Origin: Pseudomonas sp. 7SR1
GTDB taxonomy: Bacteria; Pseudomonadota; Gammaproteobacteria; Pseudomonadales; Pseudomonadaceae
NCBI RefSeq assembly: GCF_900156465.1
Contig: NZ_LT707064.1
Coordinates: 4,789,001-4,853,000 of the forward strand
Length of the DNA: 64,000 bases
Reading direction: 5' to 3'
Below, piece by piece: positions 1 to 8,605 of the stretch (its first letter is position 1; every line of letters begins with the position of its first letter). Below the pieces are notes generated by a model, which saw nothing but the letters and a program-made list of their open reading frames with translations, did no database searches and was not told the DNA's origin. Both the position numbers and the translations under genes were made by a program.

Positions 1-1
1 G

Positions 2-562
2 TATGAAGTGCACGACCCACAGCGATACCTGACACCAGACGTCGTGCTGGACCTGGGCCAGGCACAGGTGCGGGCGTTGGGCGACGACCGGGTGGAAATC
101 AGCGGCCTGCTCGGGCATCCGCGTCCCGATACACTCAAGGGCCTGGTGGGCGTGCGCGGCCTCTGGTTCGGCGAGGCGGAAATCTCCTATGCCGGCCCTG
201 GCGCCGTGGCCCGTGCGGCCCTGGCCCGGGAAATCCTGTTGCAGCGCTTCGACAGGTTGGCACCCGGCGTGCAGCCCTGGATCGACTTATCCGGCATCGC
301 CAGCCTGTTCAACGACCATGATGGCCGCTATCTGCAACAACGCCTGGCCCAGGCCCCAGCGCTCGACGATGTACGCGTGCGGGTTGGCCTGACCCATTCC
401 CAGCGATCTCTGGTCGAAGCTCTCCTGGCCGAGGTGGAGTCGCTCTATACCAACGGACCGGCCGGTGGCGGAGGCGTTCGTCGCCACCTCAGCGAAGCCG
501 TCACGACCCGCAGCTTCCTTCTGCCGCGAAGCGAAATCCATACGACCTTGGAGTGGCACTGA
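2..562 (+). CDS. AtuA-like (DUF1446) family protein, C-terminal part; start lies outside the window
   Basis: The reading frame is open from the first bases of the window (Tyr-Glu-Val-His-Asp-Pro before any good start), so only the last ~186 residues are present. The visible part (YLTPDVVLDL, then GVRGLWFGEAEISYAGPG) resembles the C-terminal half of the acyclic terpene utilization AtuA/DUF1446 family; I recognise the family from this pattern, not from a search. Its stop overlaps the next start (TGATG), so the two are translationally coupled. The pair precedes a CitMHS transporter, which suggests catabolism of an imported organic acid rather than terpenes. The reaction is unknown. Confidence 0.7.
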   Translation, partial: YEVHDPQRYLTPDVVLDLGQAQVRALGDDRVEISGLLGHPRPDTLKGLVGVRGLWFGEAEISYAGPGAVARAALAREILLQRFDRLAPGVQPWIDLSGIASLFNDHDGRYLQQRLAQAPALDDVRVRVGLTHSQRSLVEALLAEVESLYTNGPAGGGGVRRHLSEAVTTRSFLLPRSEIHTTLEWH

Positions 563-885
563 TGAACATGGTCCTGCTCGCCGACTACGCCCACGCCCGC
601 GCCGGAGACAAAGGCAACATCCTCAGTGTCGCGGTGTTTCCCCACGATCCGGCGCACTACCCATGGTTGGTACGCGAGCTGAGCGCGGCGCGCGTCGCCG
701 CGCAATTCGCCACGCGACGGCCCTCCCGGGTCCATCGCTACGAGCTGCCGAACCTCAAGGCACTCAACTTCGTGCTCGAAGATGCACTGGAGGGGGGCGT
801 GAACCTGAGCTGCGGCCTAGACCGCCACGGCAAGAGCCTGAGCTACCTGTTATTGGCCCTGTGCCTGCCCGAACCACCGGGCTGA
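562..885 (+). CDS. AtuA-related small protein (AtuA-like ferredoxin-fold domain)
   Basis: A 107-residue protein. Near the N-terminus it carries AHARAGDKGN, resembling the R-S-G-D-K-G motif of the small domain that is fused to the C-terminus of longer AtuA proteins and here is a separate polypeptide. An in-frame GTG nine bases upstream is possible, but the ATG at 562 overlaps the preceding stop in the usual TGATG coupling and is preferred. It probably forms a complex with the upstream AtuA-like protein. No catalytic role can be assigned. Confidence 0.72.
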   Translation: MNMVLLADYAHARAGDKGNILSVAVFPHDPAHYPWLVRELSAARVAAQFATRRPSRVHRYELPNLKALNFVLEDALEGGVNLSCGLDRHGKSLSYLLLALCLPEPPG

Positions 886-910
886 CCGCTCTTCCACCCG
901 AACCGCCGAC

Positions 911-918
911 AACAATAA
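911..918 (+). promoter_or_regulatory. Crc/Hfq CA motif before the CitMHS gene
   Basis: AACAATAA matches the AANAANAA motif bound by Hfq/Crc in Pseudomonas. It lies 16 bases before the ATG at 935, next to the ribosome-binding GCGAGG. It predicts repression of translation when preferred carbon sources are present. Confidence 0.5.
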
Positions 919-934
919 AAAGCGAGGTCGCAAC

Positions 935-2242
935 ATGATCACTCTCCTGGGATTCACGATGATGCTGGGCATCATCGGGCTGATACTGATGCGCCGGATC
1001 AGCCCCGTGGTGGCTTTCACCACCCTGCCCGTCGCCATCTGCCTGCTGGCCGGTTTCAACCTTGGACAGATCGGTGAATTCATCAAGGCCGGGCTGGCCA
1101 CGGTGGCCCCGACGGCCGCGTTGTTCCTGTTCGCCATCCTGTTTTTCGGCATCATGCGCGATCGTGGATTGTTCGACCCGCTGGTCAACCTGCTGATCCG
1201 CAGCACCGGCGGCAAGCCCCTCGCCGTGGCGTGGGTCACGGTACTGGTGACCTCCGTCGTGCACCTGGACGGGGTCGGCGCCGCCACTTTCCTGCTGACC
1301 ATTCCGGCGTTGCTGCCTTTGTACAAGCGGCTGAACATGAGCCCCGCCATGCTGCTGTGCCTGGTGGGTACCACGGCGGGGGTCGTGAACATGGTGCCTT
1401 GGGGCGGCACCACGGCCCGGGCCGCCGCTGTCTCCGGGTTGGATGCCACCGAGCTGTGGCTGGGGCTGCTGCCGGTGCAGATGGTGGGTCTGGCCTGCAT
1501 GCTGCTGGTGGCGACAGTGCTGGGGCTGCGGGCCCAGCGCCGTCGCCCCCTGTCGTTGGGCGCGGCGGCCACATGCGACCTGGATGAACTGCAACTCCAG
1601 GGCCGTGAGTTCAGCCTCTCTCCCCGGGACCTGCGCTACTGGCTGAATGTGATCCTGACCGGCGGGATCCTGGCGTGCCTGTTCACCGGCATCTTTCCGC
1701 TCTATGCCTGTTTCATGGTCGGCCTGGGTATCGCCTTGCCATTGAACTTCCCCTCCCTGGATGCACAGGCCGAGCGTCTCAAGGCCCATGCGTTCGATGC
1801 GCTGCAAATGGTGCTGGTGATGATGGCCGCCGCCGTGCTGCTGGGCGTGCTTTCCGGCGCCAAGATGTCCGATGGCATGGCCTTGGCATTGATCGATATC
1901 CTGCCAGCCGGTTCGGCCCAGTACCTGCACGTGATCATCGGTATGTTCGGCGTCCCCCTGGGCATGATCTTCTCGCCGGACGCCTACTACTTCGCCCTGT
2001 TGCCTGTGATCAAGGACGTGGCCGCCGCTGCCGGGGTCCCCCTCGAGGCCGTGGCTCGCGCCATGCTGATCGGCGAGAACACCGGTTTCTCCATCAGCCC
2101 GGTGGTACCCAGCGTCTACCTGGCACTGGCCCTGAGCGGCGTGGAACTGCGCAAGCACATGGCGTACACCTTTTTCTGGGCCTGGGGCGTCAGCCTGGTA
2201 ATGCTGGCTTTCGCCGTGGCGACCGGGGCGATCCAGGTGTGA
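935..2242 (+). CDS. CitMHS-family citrate/organic acid:H+ symporter
   Basis: A 435-residue integral inner-membrane protein made almost entirely of hydrophobic segments. The stretch LFAILFFGIMRDRGLFDPLV and the later GTTAGVVNMVPWGGTTARAA are typical of the CitMHS (citrate-metal:proton symporter) family, and the length fits. A GCGAGG ribosome site precedes the ATG. It follows the AtuA-like pair by 49 bases on the same strand, so the three probably form one uptake-and-degradation operon. The substrate is not determined by sequence; citrate is the family archetype, but a related di- or tricarboxylate is equally possible. Confidence 0.85.
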   Translation: MITLLGFTMMLGIIGLILMRRISPVVAFTTLPVAICLLAGFNLGQIGEFIKAGLATVAPTAALFLFAILFFGIMRDRGLFDPLVNLLIRSTGGKPLAVAWVTVLVTSVVHLDGVGAATFLLTIPALLPLYKRLNMSPAMLLCLVGTTAGVVNMVPWGGTTARAAAVSGLDATELWLGLLPVQMVGLACMLLVATVLGLRAQRRRPLSLGAAATCDLDELQLQGREFSLSPRDLRYWLNVILTGGILACLFTGIFPLYACFMVGLGIALPLNFPSLDAQAERLKAHAFDALQMVLVMMAAAVLLGVLSGAKMSDGMALALIDILPAGSAQYLHVIIGMFGVPLGMIFSPDAYYFALLPVIKDVAAAAGVPLEAVARAMLIGENTGFSISPVVPSVYLALALSGVELRKHMAYTFFWAWGVSLVMLAFAVATGAIQV

Positions 2243-2263
2243 GCCCAACCAGGCGTGCCGATT

Positions 2264-3157
2264 TCAATGCGTGTCGAAAATCAACGACCGGTGCACCCCC
2301 GACCCCGCCCGCACGCCATCACCGACGGCCAGCGCCACCGAGCCGAAGGGCATGGCCGCATCACCACAGACGAACACCCCCGGCACGCTGGTTTCCCGGG
2401 TCATGTCGCTCTGGATGAAGGCGCCAAGCGGGCCGTCTTCGAAATCGCAGCCCAGGGTCGCGGCCAGGGTGCCGGCGACGCGGGTGCGCGGCAAGACGAA
2501 CAGGCCATCGAGGGCCACCACACGCCCATCGACCAGTACGGCGTCGGCCCGCTCGCCCTCGATGCGCCGCACCCGTTGCGATACCAGTGTCACGCCGCGC
2601 CGCTCGAGGCTCGCCCGTTGTTCGGGGTCAGGCTCGAACGCGCCGTTGAGCAGGAAGGTGGTGGGCCCCCAGTCTGGCAGCATCAAGGCATGGTGCAGCG
2701 ACATTTGCGAAGTCGCCAGCACGCCTATGGGCCCTTGCTCCAGCTCGTAGCCGTGGCAGTACGGGCAATGGAAAACACTTGTGCCCCAGCGCTCGGCCAG
2801 GCCTTGCACCGCCGGCAGCTCATCGGTCACTCCCGTGGCCAGCAGCAGGCGCCGGGCGCTGTAGCATTGCCCGCCGGCGGTTTCCAGGCTGAAGCCATCC
2901 CCTTCCTTGCGGGCGCTGACTGCGCAATCGGCAAGCCATTGCACCGTTGGATAGGCCATCAACTGCCGACGGGCATCCTCGGCAATGTCTCCGGGGGCAC
3001 GACCGTCCTGGCCAAGGAAGCCATGGGACGTCGCGGCGAAGCGGTTTCGACGCTGGCCGGCATCGATCACCAGCACCCTGCGCCGGGCGCGAGCCAGTTG
3101 AAGACCTGCGGACAGACCGGCATAGCTGCCGCCGGCGATGATGACGTCGTAATCCAT
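2264..3157 (-). CDS. NAD(P)/FAD-dependent oxidoreductase, thioredoxin reductase-like
   Basis: The 297-residue product begins MDYDVIIAGGSYAGLSAG, an FAD-binding Rossmann motif, and has a second nucleotide-binding region and the closing VFVCGDAAMPFGS motif of this family. The redox pair CPYC in FHCPYCHGYE is at the position of the thioredoxin reductase active-site cysteines. The frame extends upstream to 3331, but the ATG at 3157 has GGAGAACGACC directly before it and matches the family start. It is divergent from an Rrf2 regulator 145 bases away. Similar flavoproteins paired with Rrf2 genes are common in Pseudomonas; the physiological acceptor is unknown. Confidence 0.85.
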   Translation of the reverse strand: MDYDVIIAGGSYAGLSAGLQLARARRRVLVIDAGQRRNRFAATSHGFLGQDGRAPGDIAEDARRQLMAYPTVQWLADCAVSARKEGDGFSLETAGGQCYSARRLLLATGVTDELPAVQGLAERWGTSVFHCPYCHGYELEQGPIGVLATSQMSLHHALMLPDWGPTTFLLNGAFEPDPEQRASLERRGVTLVSQRVRRIEGERADAVLVDGRVVALDGLFVLPRTRVAGTLAATLGCDFEDGPLGAFIQSDMTRETSVPGVFVCGDAAMPFGSVALAVGDGVRAGSGVHRSLIFDTH

Positions 3158-3302
3158 GGTCGTTCTCCAGCGTGATTTGGAAGGCGTTGCAAAAGTCTCG
3201 ACACATCGTATGTTTCTTGAAAAGCAGCTGTCAACGATCTCGTAACTTTTGCAATTACAGGCGATACTCGGCACCGCCTCGACTTCAGAACCCCAAGCGA
3301 TC

Positions 3303-3779
3303 ATGAGAAACGACACCCGCCTGTCCCGCATGCTTCACGTCCTGATCCATATGGATCGCCATCAGCAATCGGCCACCTCTGACACCATCGCGCAGATGCT
3401 GGGTACCAATCCCGTCGTGGTGCGCCGCACCATGGCCCTGCTCAAGGAGCAGGGCTACGTCACCTCGGAAAAAGGCCACCGTGGCGGCTGGACCCTGAGC
3501 AAGCCCTTGTCGGAAATGACCTTGCTGGACATCCACCAGGCCCTGGGCAACACCACGATCTTTGCCATCGGCCTGTCCACCGATCACCCGCAGTGCCTGG
3601 TGGAGCAAGCCGTCAACGCGGCGCTGACGGATGCGTTCGATGAGGCGCAAGCCTTGCTGCTCAAGCGCCTGGGAAGCATTACCCTGGCGCAGTTGGCGGA
3701 GGATTTCGACCAGCGTTTTCGGGAGGGTTGCGGGGCAGGCACCGATGGCCTTTCCCCTGTGGAACGCAACGGGCATTGA
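3303..3779 (+). CDS. Rrf2 family transcriptional regulator
   Basis: A 158-residue protein with the N-terminal winged helix of Rrf2 regulators (LSRMLHVLIHM, then TNPVVVRRTMALLKEQGYV and the wing GHRGGWTLSKP). Unlike the iron-sulfur members IscR and NsrR it has only two cysteines (one in HPQCLVEQ, one near the C-terminus), so it probably does not bind a cluster and may sense thiol oxidation instead. The ATG at 3303 fits the family; a longer frame begins at 3249. It likely controls the divergent flavoprotein and itself from the shared 145-base intergenic region. Confidence 0.88.
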   Translation: MRNDTRLSRMLHVLIHMDRHQQSATSDTIAQMLGTNPVVVRRTMALLKEQGYVTSEKGHRGGWTLSKPLSEMTLLDIHQALGNTTIFAIGLSTDHPQCLVEQAVNAALTDAFDEAQALLLKRLGSITLAQLAEDFDQRFREGCGAGTDGLSPVERNGH

Positions 3780-3822
3780 GAAGGCTGAGCGCCGCTGTCA
3801 CGATCGCGCCGCCATCGCCCAT

Positions 3823-3855
3823 AAAAAAACGCCGCTCGATGAGCGGCGTTTTTTT
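3823..3855. terminator. Bidirectional rho-independent terminator
   Basis: A 10-bp GC-rich stem (ACGCCGCTC / GAGCGGCGT) is flanked by seven A on the left and seven T on the right, so it can terminate both the Rrf2 gene and the convergent mqo gene. Confidence 0.93.
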
Positions 3856-3876
3856 CCTGACCAGACAGCGTCCGGT

Positions 3877-5520
3877 TTACAGCGCCATGTCGGCCGCCGG
3901 ATTGGCTTCACGGGCGGCAGCCGGTTTGGCCGGAACCACGGCAGCGCCTGGCTTGCCGATTGCCGGCGGCGGGTCCAGTTGCAGGACCTCGCTGGTGTAC
4001 GCCCATTCCTGAGCGACGCGCTCAGGGCTTTCGTTGAGCTTGGTGCCGTAGCTCGGCACGATCTGGCGCAGTTTTTCCTGCCAGGCCGGGGTGGCGACCT
4101 TGTCCTTGAAGACTTTCTCGAGCACGGTCAGCATGATCGGCGCAGCGGTCGAAGCGCCTGGCGAGGCACCCAGCAGGCCGGCGATGCTGCCATCCTGGGA
4201 CGCGACCACTTCGGTACCGAGCTTCAGGACACCGCCCTTCTCCTCGTCACGCTTGATGATCTGTACGCGCTGGCCGGCTTGCCACAGGCGCCAGTCTTCC
4301 TGCTTGGCCTCAGGGAAGTATTCCTTGAGGGCATTGAAACGATCTTCATCCGACAGCATCAGCTGGCCGGCCAGGTACTCGACCAGAGGGTACTGCTCGA
4401 TACCGACCTTGGTCATCGGCCACACGTTGTGGGTGGTGGTGCTGGTCAGCAGGTCGAAGTACGAACCGTTCTTGAGGAACTTGGTGGAGAACGTCGCGAA
4501 CGGGCCAAACAGGATCACACGCTTGCCATCGAGCACGCGGGTGTCCAGGTGCGGCACCGACATCGGCGGCGCGCCGACCGAAGCCTTGCCGTAGGCCTTG
4601 GCCAGGTGCAGTTGGGCGATGGTCGGGTTCTCGGTCACCAGGAACGAGCCACCTACCGGGAAACCGGCGTATTCACGGGCTTCCGGAATGTCGGACTTCT
4701 GCAGCAGGTGCAGCGCACCGCCACCGGCGCCGATGAAGACGAACTTGGCGTCGGTCTCGGTTTCGGTACCGTCCTTCAGGTTCTTGTACGAAACGCGCCA
4801 GCTGCCGTCTTCATTGCGGGTGATGTCTTCCACTTCGCTGGACAGCTTGAGGGAGAAGTTCGGCTTGGTTTGCAGGTAGGTCGCGAACTGACGGGTGATC
4901 TCGCCGAAGTTCACGTCGGTGCCCAGGGGACTCCAGGTGGCTGCCACTTTCTGGCTCGGATCACGACCTTGCATCATCAGCGGAACCCATTTGCTGATCT
5001 GCTCGGGATCTTCGGAGTACTGCATGCCGGCGAACAACGGGCTGGCCTGGAGCGCTTCGTAGCGCTTCTTCAGGAACGCGATGTTCTCCTCGCCCCACAG
5101 GAAACTCATGTGCGGCGTGGAGTTGATGAACGAGCGCGGGTTCTTCAGTACACCGTTCTTGACCTGCCAGGACCAGAACTGACGGGAGATCTGGAAGGCC
5201 TCGTTGATTTCGATGGCCTTGGAGATGTCGACCTTGCCGTTCTTGTCTTCCGGCGTGTAGTTCAATTCAGCCAGCGCAGAGTGGCCGGTACCGGCATTGT
5301 TCCAGCCGTTGGAGCTCTCTTCGGCAACACCGTCCAGGCGCTCGACCATTTCCATGGTCCAGCCCGGCTCCAGCTCATTGAGCCAGACGCCGAGAGTCGT
5401 GCTCATGATGCCCCCACCGATGAGCAAGACATCCACTTTTTTTGGCTCGGCGGCGTGCGTGGTCGCAAGACCCATCGCCATCGCCAGGCCCAGTAGCGCC
5501 GTGTGTGTTTTCTTCAACAT
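3877..5520 (-). CDS. mqo: Malate:quinone oxidoreductase
   Basis: A 547-residue FAD enzyme that oxidises malate to oxaloacetate and passes electrons to the quinone pool at the inner membrane; it is the main malate-oxidising TCA step in many pseudomonads. The family signature [19 protein letters not shown] follows a short hydrophobic N-terminus, and [20 protein letters not shown] and [17 protein letters not shown] are characteristic. The start was set at [11 protein letters not shown] (5520), which gives the normal N-terminus; the frame continues 16 codons upstream without family similarity. The C-terminus carries an Ala/Pro-rich tail. It is monocistronic, ending at a strong bidirectional terminator. 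Confidence 0.96.
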   Translation of the reverse strand: MLKKTHTALLGLAMAMGLATTHAAEPKKVDVLLIGGGIMSTTLGVWLNELEPGWTMEMVERLDGVAEESSNGWNNAGTGHSALAELNYTPEDKNGKVDISKAIEINEAFQISRQFWSWQVKNGVLKNPRSFINSTPHMSFLWGEENIAFLKKRYEALQASPLFAGMQYSEDPEQISKWVPLMMQGRDPSQKVAATWSPLGTDVNFGEITRQFATYLQTKPNFSLKLSSEVEDITRNEDGSWRVSYKNLKDGTETETDAKFVFIGAGGGALHLLQKSDIPEAREYAGFPVGGSFLVTENPTIAQLHLAKAYGKASVGAPPMSVPHLDTRVLDGKRVILFGPFATFSTKFLKNGSYFDLLTSTTTHNVWPMTKVGIEQYPLVEYLAGQLMLSDEDRFNALKEYFPEAKQEDWRLWQAGQRVQIIKRDEEKGGVLKLGTEVVASQDGSIAGLLGASPGASTAAPIMLTVLEKVFKDKVATPAWQEKLRQIVPSYGTKLNESPERVAQEWAYTSEVLQLDPPPAIGKPGAAVVPAKPAAAREANPAADMAL

Positions 5521-5911
5521 GTGTGTATCCCTAGGATGGAACGCCATTCCGTCCTCCCGTCTGCTCAAGGATAGACCACGCCCATGGCCGGCTGCGCCAG
5601 CATGGCGGTTATCGAGAAGGACTGGAGGAAGGACCTACAGGGCCGAGCAGTGCGTCGGCCTCTCATTTATGTCTCTCCGGCGCTGACTTCTTGTAGGTCT
5701 TGGCTTCAGCTGGGTGAGGGACACTGCAAAACGGTCGTCATCGGGCCTGGCGTGGCCGTGCCCGATTGTCGCAGCGGGGGGAGTTTACATAATGAAATAA
5801 CGAGACCGAAGCCCCTTTTTCATATTCCTGACAAAAGCGCTGGGTAAAATCGGGCATTTTGATGGCCCAGCGGGACTGGCATTGACGCGCAAGCCCCGCA
5901 GATCCTGGCCT
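5521..5911. other. 391-bp intergenic region upstream of mqo
   Basis: No convincing gene is present. Two overlapping plus-strand frames of about 87-129 codons are here, but they have no ribosome site or recognisable protein features and one is antisense to mqo. The AT-richer stretch around 5790-5850 is the likely location of the minus-strand mqo promoter. I see no terminator for the gene ending at 5912. Confidence 0.6.
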
Positions 5912-7117
5912 TCAGAAGTATTTCAGGATCGCGATGTCACGGCGGCGCTGTTTGACACCTGCGAACCAACGCGTGGGGAAAAACAGCACGACCGCCAGCA
6001 GCACGCTCCACAGCCAGACCATCGGCAGGTGGTCGAAGCCGTAATAGGCGCCCTGGTTGGTCCCCCAGATGGCCACCGCCACCAGGTACAGCGCCTTGAG
6101 CACGTAAAGGTGCAGCAGATAGAAAAACATCGGGGCGCCGCCATAGATCGCCAGTAGCGCGATGCTGCCCCGCTGCCGGGCTTTCTCGAAAAGCGCCAGC
6201 AGTATCAAGCCCACGCCCAGGGTCGGCAGCAGGAACATCAGGGACGGCGGATACTTCGTCGCACTCAGGAAGCTCATGACGGTACGCAGCGCATCACCGG
6301 TCTGGACCCAGGGCTTGTCGCCATACACGTTCAGGTAACGGATCAAGACAAAGGCCAGCAGCAGGCCGATGCCGACCTGCAACAGCCGGCGCAGCCGCAC
6401 CGCAGGCGCAGTGTCCTTGCCGAACCACGGCCCGATGGCCCAGCCCAGCAGGATCACGCCGATCCATGGCAATACCGGATAAGTAGTGCGAGCCCGGGTG
6501 AACTCGGTGATATCGATGAACGCGCGCTGGTGAAGAATCGACCAGGGCACGAAAAATGGCGAGTCAGGCCCCAGCACCACGCCATCGAGCAGGTTGTGCC
6601 CCGCGACGATGACCACCCCCAGGGCAATCAGCCAACTGCGCTTGAGGTGCAACAGAGCGGCCAGGACGATCATGCACAGGCCAATGCACCAGATCACCTG
6701 CAGCCATAAGGTCCTGGGCGGGAATTCGGCGTTCCAGGCGAAACAGACAAAGGTCAGTTCCAGGAACACCAGGAACAGGCCGCGCTTGAGCAGGAACAAC
6801 GACGTCTGGCCCGCGGTGTGTTTCTGGCTGTAGAGCCACGCCGACAGGCCGGTGAGGAAAATGAACACCGGGGCGCAGAGCGTGCTGAGCAGGCGGGTGA
6901 AATACAGGTCCGGAGTGACGCTCAGTGCGTCGATGGGGTCGCTGACCTGGCGGTGCAGCAGAAAGGTCTCGCGGACATGGTCCACCAGCATCAACAGCAT
7001 GACAAAACCGCGCAACGCATCGATGGCGAGCATGCGGACGTGGGTGGCGGCGGCGCTGGAGGCCAGGGTGGGCGCGCTGACGCCGGACGGACTCGTCGCG
7101 CGTGGGAATAGGCTCAT
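5912..7117 (-). CDS. DUF1624 / heparan-alpha-glucosaminide N-acetyltransferase-like membrane protein
   Basis: A polytopic membrane protein of 401 residues. After a ~30-residue cytoplasmic tail comes MLAIDALRGFVMLLMLVDHV, the typical opening of the HGSNAT/DUF1624 catalytic domain, then about ten hydrophobic segments. The family acetylates sugars across membranes in eukaryotes, but bacterial substrates are mostly unknown. The ATG at 7117 was chosen because the 29 codons before it lack family features; the ribosome site is weak. It stands alone between mqo and ercS on the same strand. Confidence 0.75.
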   Translation of the reverse strand: MSLFPRATSPSGVSAPTLASSAAATHVRMLAIDALRGFVMLLMLVDHVRETFLLHRQVSDPIDALSVTPDLYFTRLLSTLCAPVFIFLTGLSAWLYSQKHTAGQTSLFLLKRGLFLVFLELTFVCFAWNAEFPPRTLWLQVIWCIGLCMIVLAALLHLKRSWLIALGVVIVAGHNLLDGVVLGPDSPFFVPWSILHQRAFIDITEFTRARTTYPVLPWIGVILLGWAIGPWFGKDTAPAVRLRRLLQVGIGLLLAFVLIRYLNVYGDKPWVQTGDALRTVMSFLSATKYPPSLMFLLPTLGVGLILLALFEKARQRGSIALLAIYGGAPMFFYLLHLYVLKALYLVAVAIWGTNQGAYYGFDHLPMVWLWSVLLAVVLFFPTRWFAGVKQRRRDIAILKYF

Positions 7118-7234
7118 GGCATTACTCGGATGCAAAGGGATCGTGGGGGTCCACGCCTGGCGAGGATGAGAATCCCTGCCAAACGAAATCGGATAACATA
7201 ACATGAAATCCGCTTAACCCATCAACCCTGGGCC

Positions 7235-8605
7235 TTACCCGAGCATCTGGCTCAACACCGCCCGCAGCTTGCCGGGCTTGACCGGCTTGTTGAGCAGCGG
7301 TGCGTTCAGCTTGCGCAAGGCGCGACGACACTGGTCACTGCGGTCGGCGGTGATGATCACCGCCGGGATCGGCTGCTGGAAGTGCTCACGCAGGTGCTTG
7401 ACCACTTCGCAGCCCACCACGTCATGATCCAGATGAAAATCCGCCAGGATCAACTCCGGTGCATGCCCTTGCAATACATCCAGGGCCCCGGCTTCGTCTG
7501 TCGCGATCAACACGTCGCAACCCCACTGCCCCAGCAACGCGGCCATGCTTTGCAGGATGCTCAGTTCATTGTCGATCACCAGCAAACGGCGGCCCGGCAA
7601 CGGGTTGCCGGCCACCGCCTGTATGGGCATCTGCGACACGGGCAGCGGCTTGTCCTCGGACAGCGGCACCTCGATGCTGAACACCGAGCCGCGTCCCGGC
7701 CGGGAACGTACCTGGACCCGATGACCGAGGATATTGGCGATCCGTTCGACGATCGCCAGCCCCAGCCCTACCCCTTTGCGATCGGCGGCCCGCCCCACGT
7801 CCAGTTGGTTGAACTCGAGGAAAATCGACTCCAGGTTATCCGCCGCGATGCCGCGTCCCGTGTCCCAGACCTCCAGGCTCACCCACCCGCCCCTGCGCCG
7901 CGCCGCCAGGAGAATGCCGCCATGATCGGTGTAGCGACAGGCGTTGCTGAGCAGATTGCGCAGGATGCGCGTTATCAGCCGCAGGTCGGTCAACACCGCT
8001 TCATCGATAAAGCGCACCCGCAGCTCCAAGCCCGTGGCGCCGGCCACCGACTGGAACTCCGACACCAGCGGGGCCAGCAACTCATCCAGCCGATACGACG
8101 CCGGGTCGGGACGAACCGCCGCCTGGTCCAGCCGGGAGATGTCCAGCAAGTCGGTGAGCAGGTCTTCCGCGCCTTCCAGGGCCTGATGGGTGCGCTCCAC
8201 CAGCAATTGCTCGGTGGTGGGCAACGCGCGCTCGCGCAAGGTGGCGATCAACAGGCGTGCGGCATTGAGCGGCTGCAGCAGGTCGTGGCTGGCGGCGGCG
8301 AGGTATTTGTCCTTGCTGCGATTGGCGGCCTGGGCGGCGTCCCGGGCCTGGCGCAGTTGCTGCTCCACCAGCTTGCGCTGGGCGATCTGCTGCTGCAGGT
8401 TGTGGTTGGCCTCCAGCAGTGCATCGGTGCGCTCGGCCACCCGCTGCTCCAGCTGGTCGTTGAGCTGCTGCAGGCGGTGCTTGGCCTGCTCCAGCTCCTC
8501 CAGGCGTGCCGCCAGCTCCGGATAATGGCTCTTGCGTGTCGAGTGGTTGCCCAGGCCCAGCAGCCCTGCCAGGGCTTTCTGTTGCTCGTCAGAGGGCTTC
8601 GCCAT
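7235..8605 (-). CDS. ercS: ErcS: hybrid histidine kinase/response regulator
   Basis: A 456-residue cytosolic hybrid kinase. Order: N-terminal coiled coil (~20-110), HisKA with the phosphorylatable His in AAASHDLLQPLNA, an HATPase with N-box NLLSNACRY and G-boxes DTGRGIA and GVGLGLAI, then a receiver with the acceptor Asp in LILADFHLD. No PAS or membrane sensor domain is visible. The ATG at 8605 has GTCGAGG seven bases upstream and overlaps the end of ercA by 17 bases, so translation is coupled. In P. aeruginosa ErcS belongs to the regulatory cascade that activates ethanol oxidation genes, and the ercA-ercS order matches. Confidence 0.88.
   Translation of the reverse strand: MAKPSDEQQKALAGLLGLGNHSTRKSHYPELAARLEELEQAKHRLQQLNDQLEQRVAERTDALLEANHNLQQQIAQRKLVEQQLRQARDAAQAANRSKDKYLAAASHDLLQPLNAARLLIATLRERALPTTEQLLVERTHQALEGAEDLLTDLLDISRLDQAAVRPDPASYRLDELLAPLVSEFQSVAGATGLELRVRFIDEAVLTDLRLITRILRNLLSNACRYTDHGGILLAARRRGGWVSLEVWDTGRGIAADNLESIFLEFNQLDVGRAADRKGVGLGLAIVERIANILGHRVQVRSRPGRGSVFSIEVPLSEDKPLPVSQMPIQAVAGNPLPGRRLLVIDNELSILQSMAALLGQWGCDVLIATDEAGALDVLQGHAPELILADFHLDHDVVGCEVVKHLREHFQQPIPAVIITADRSDQCRRALRKLNAPLLNKPVKPGKLRAVLSQMLG

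Noticed and set aside
764..2248. A 494-codon minus-strand frame opposite the CitMHS gene
   Set aside because: It is antisense to a well-supported transporter, is rich in His, Gln and Gly, and has no domain signature. GC-rich codon bias creates such shadow frames throughout the window.
5584..5847. An 87-codon plus-strand frame upstream of mqo
   Set aside because: No ribosome site, no hydrophobic or conserved segments, and the region is probably the mqo promoter.
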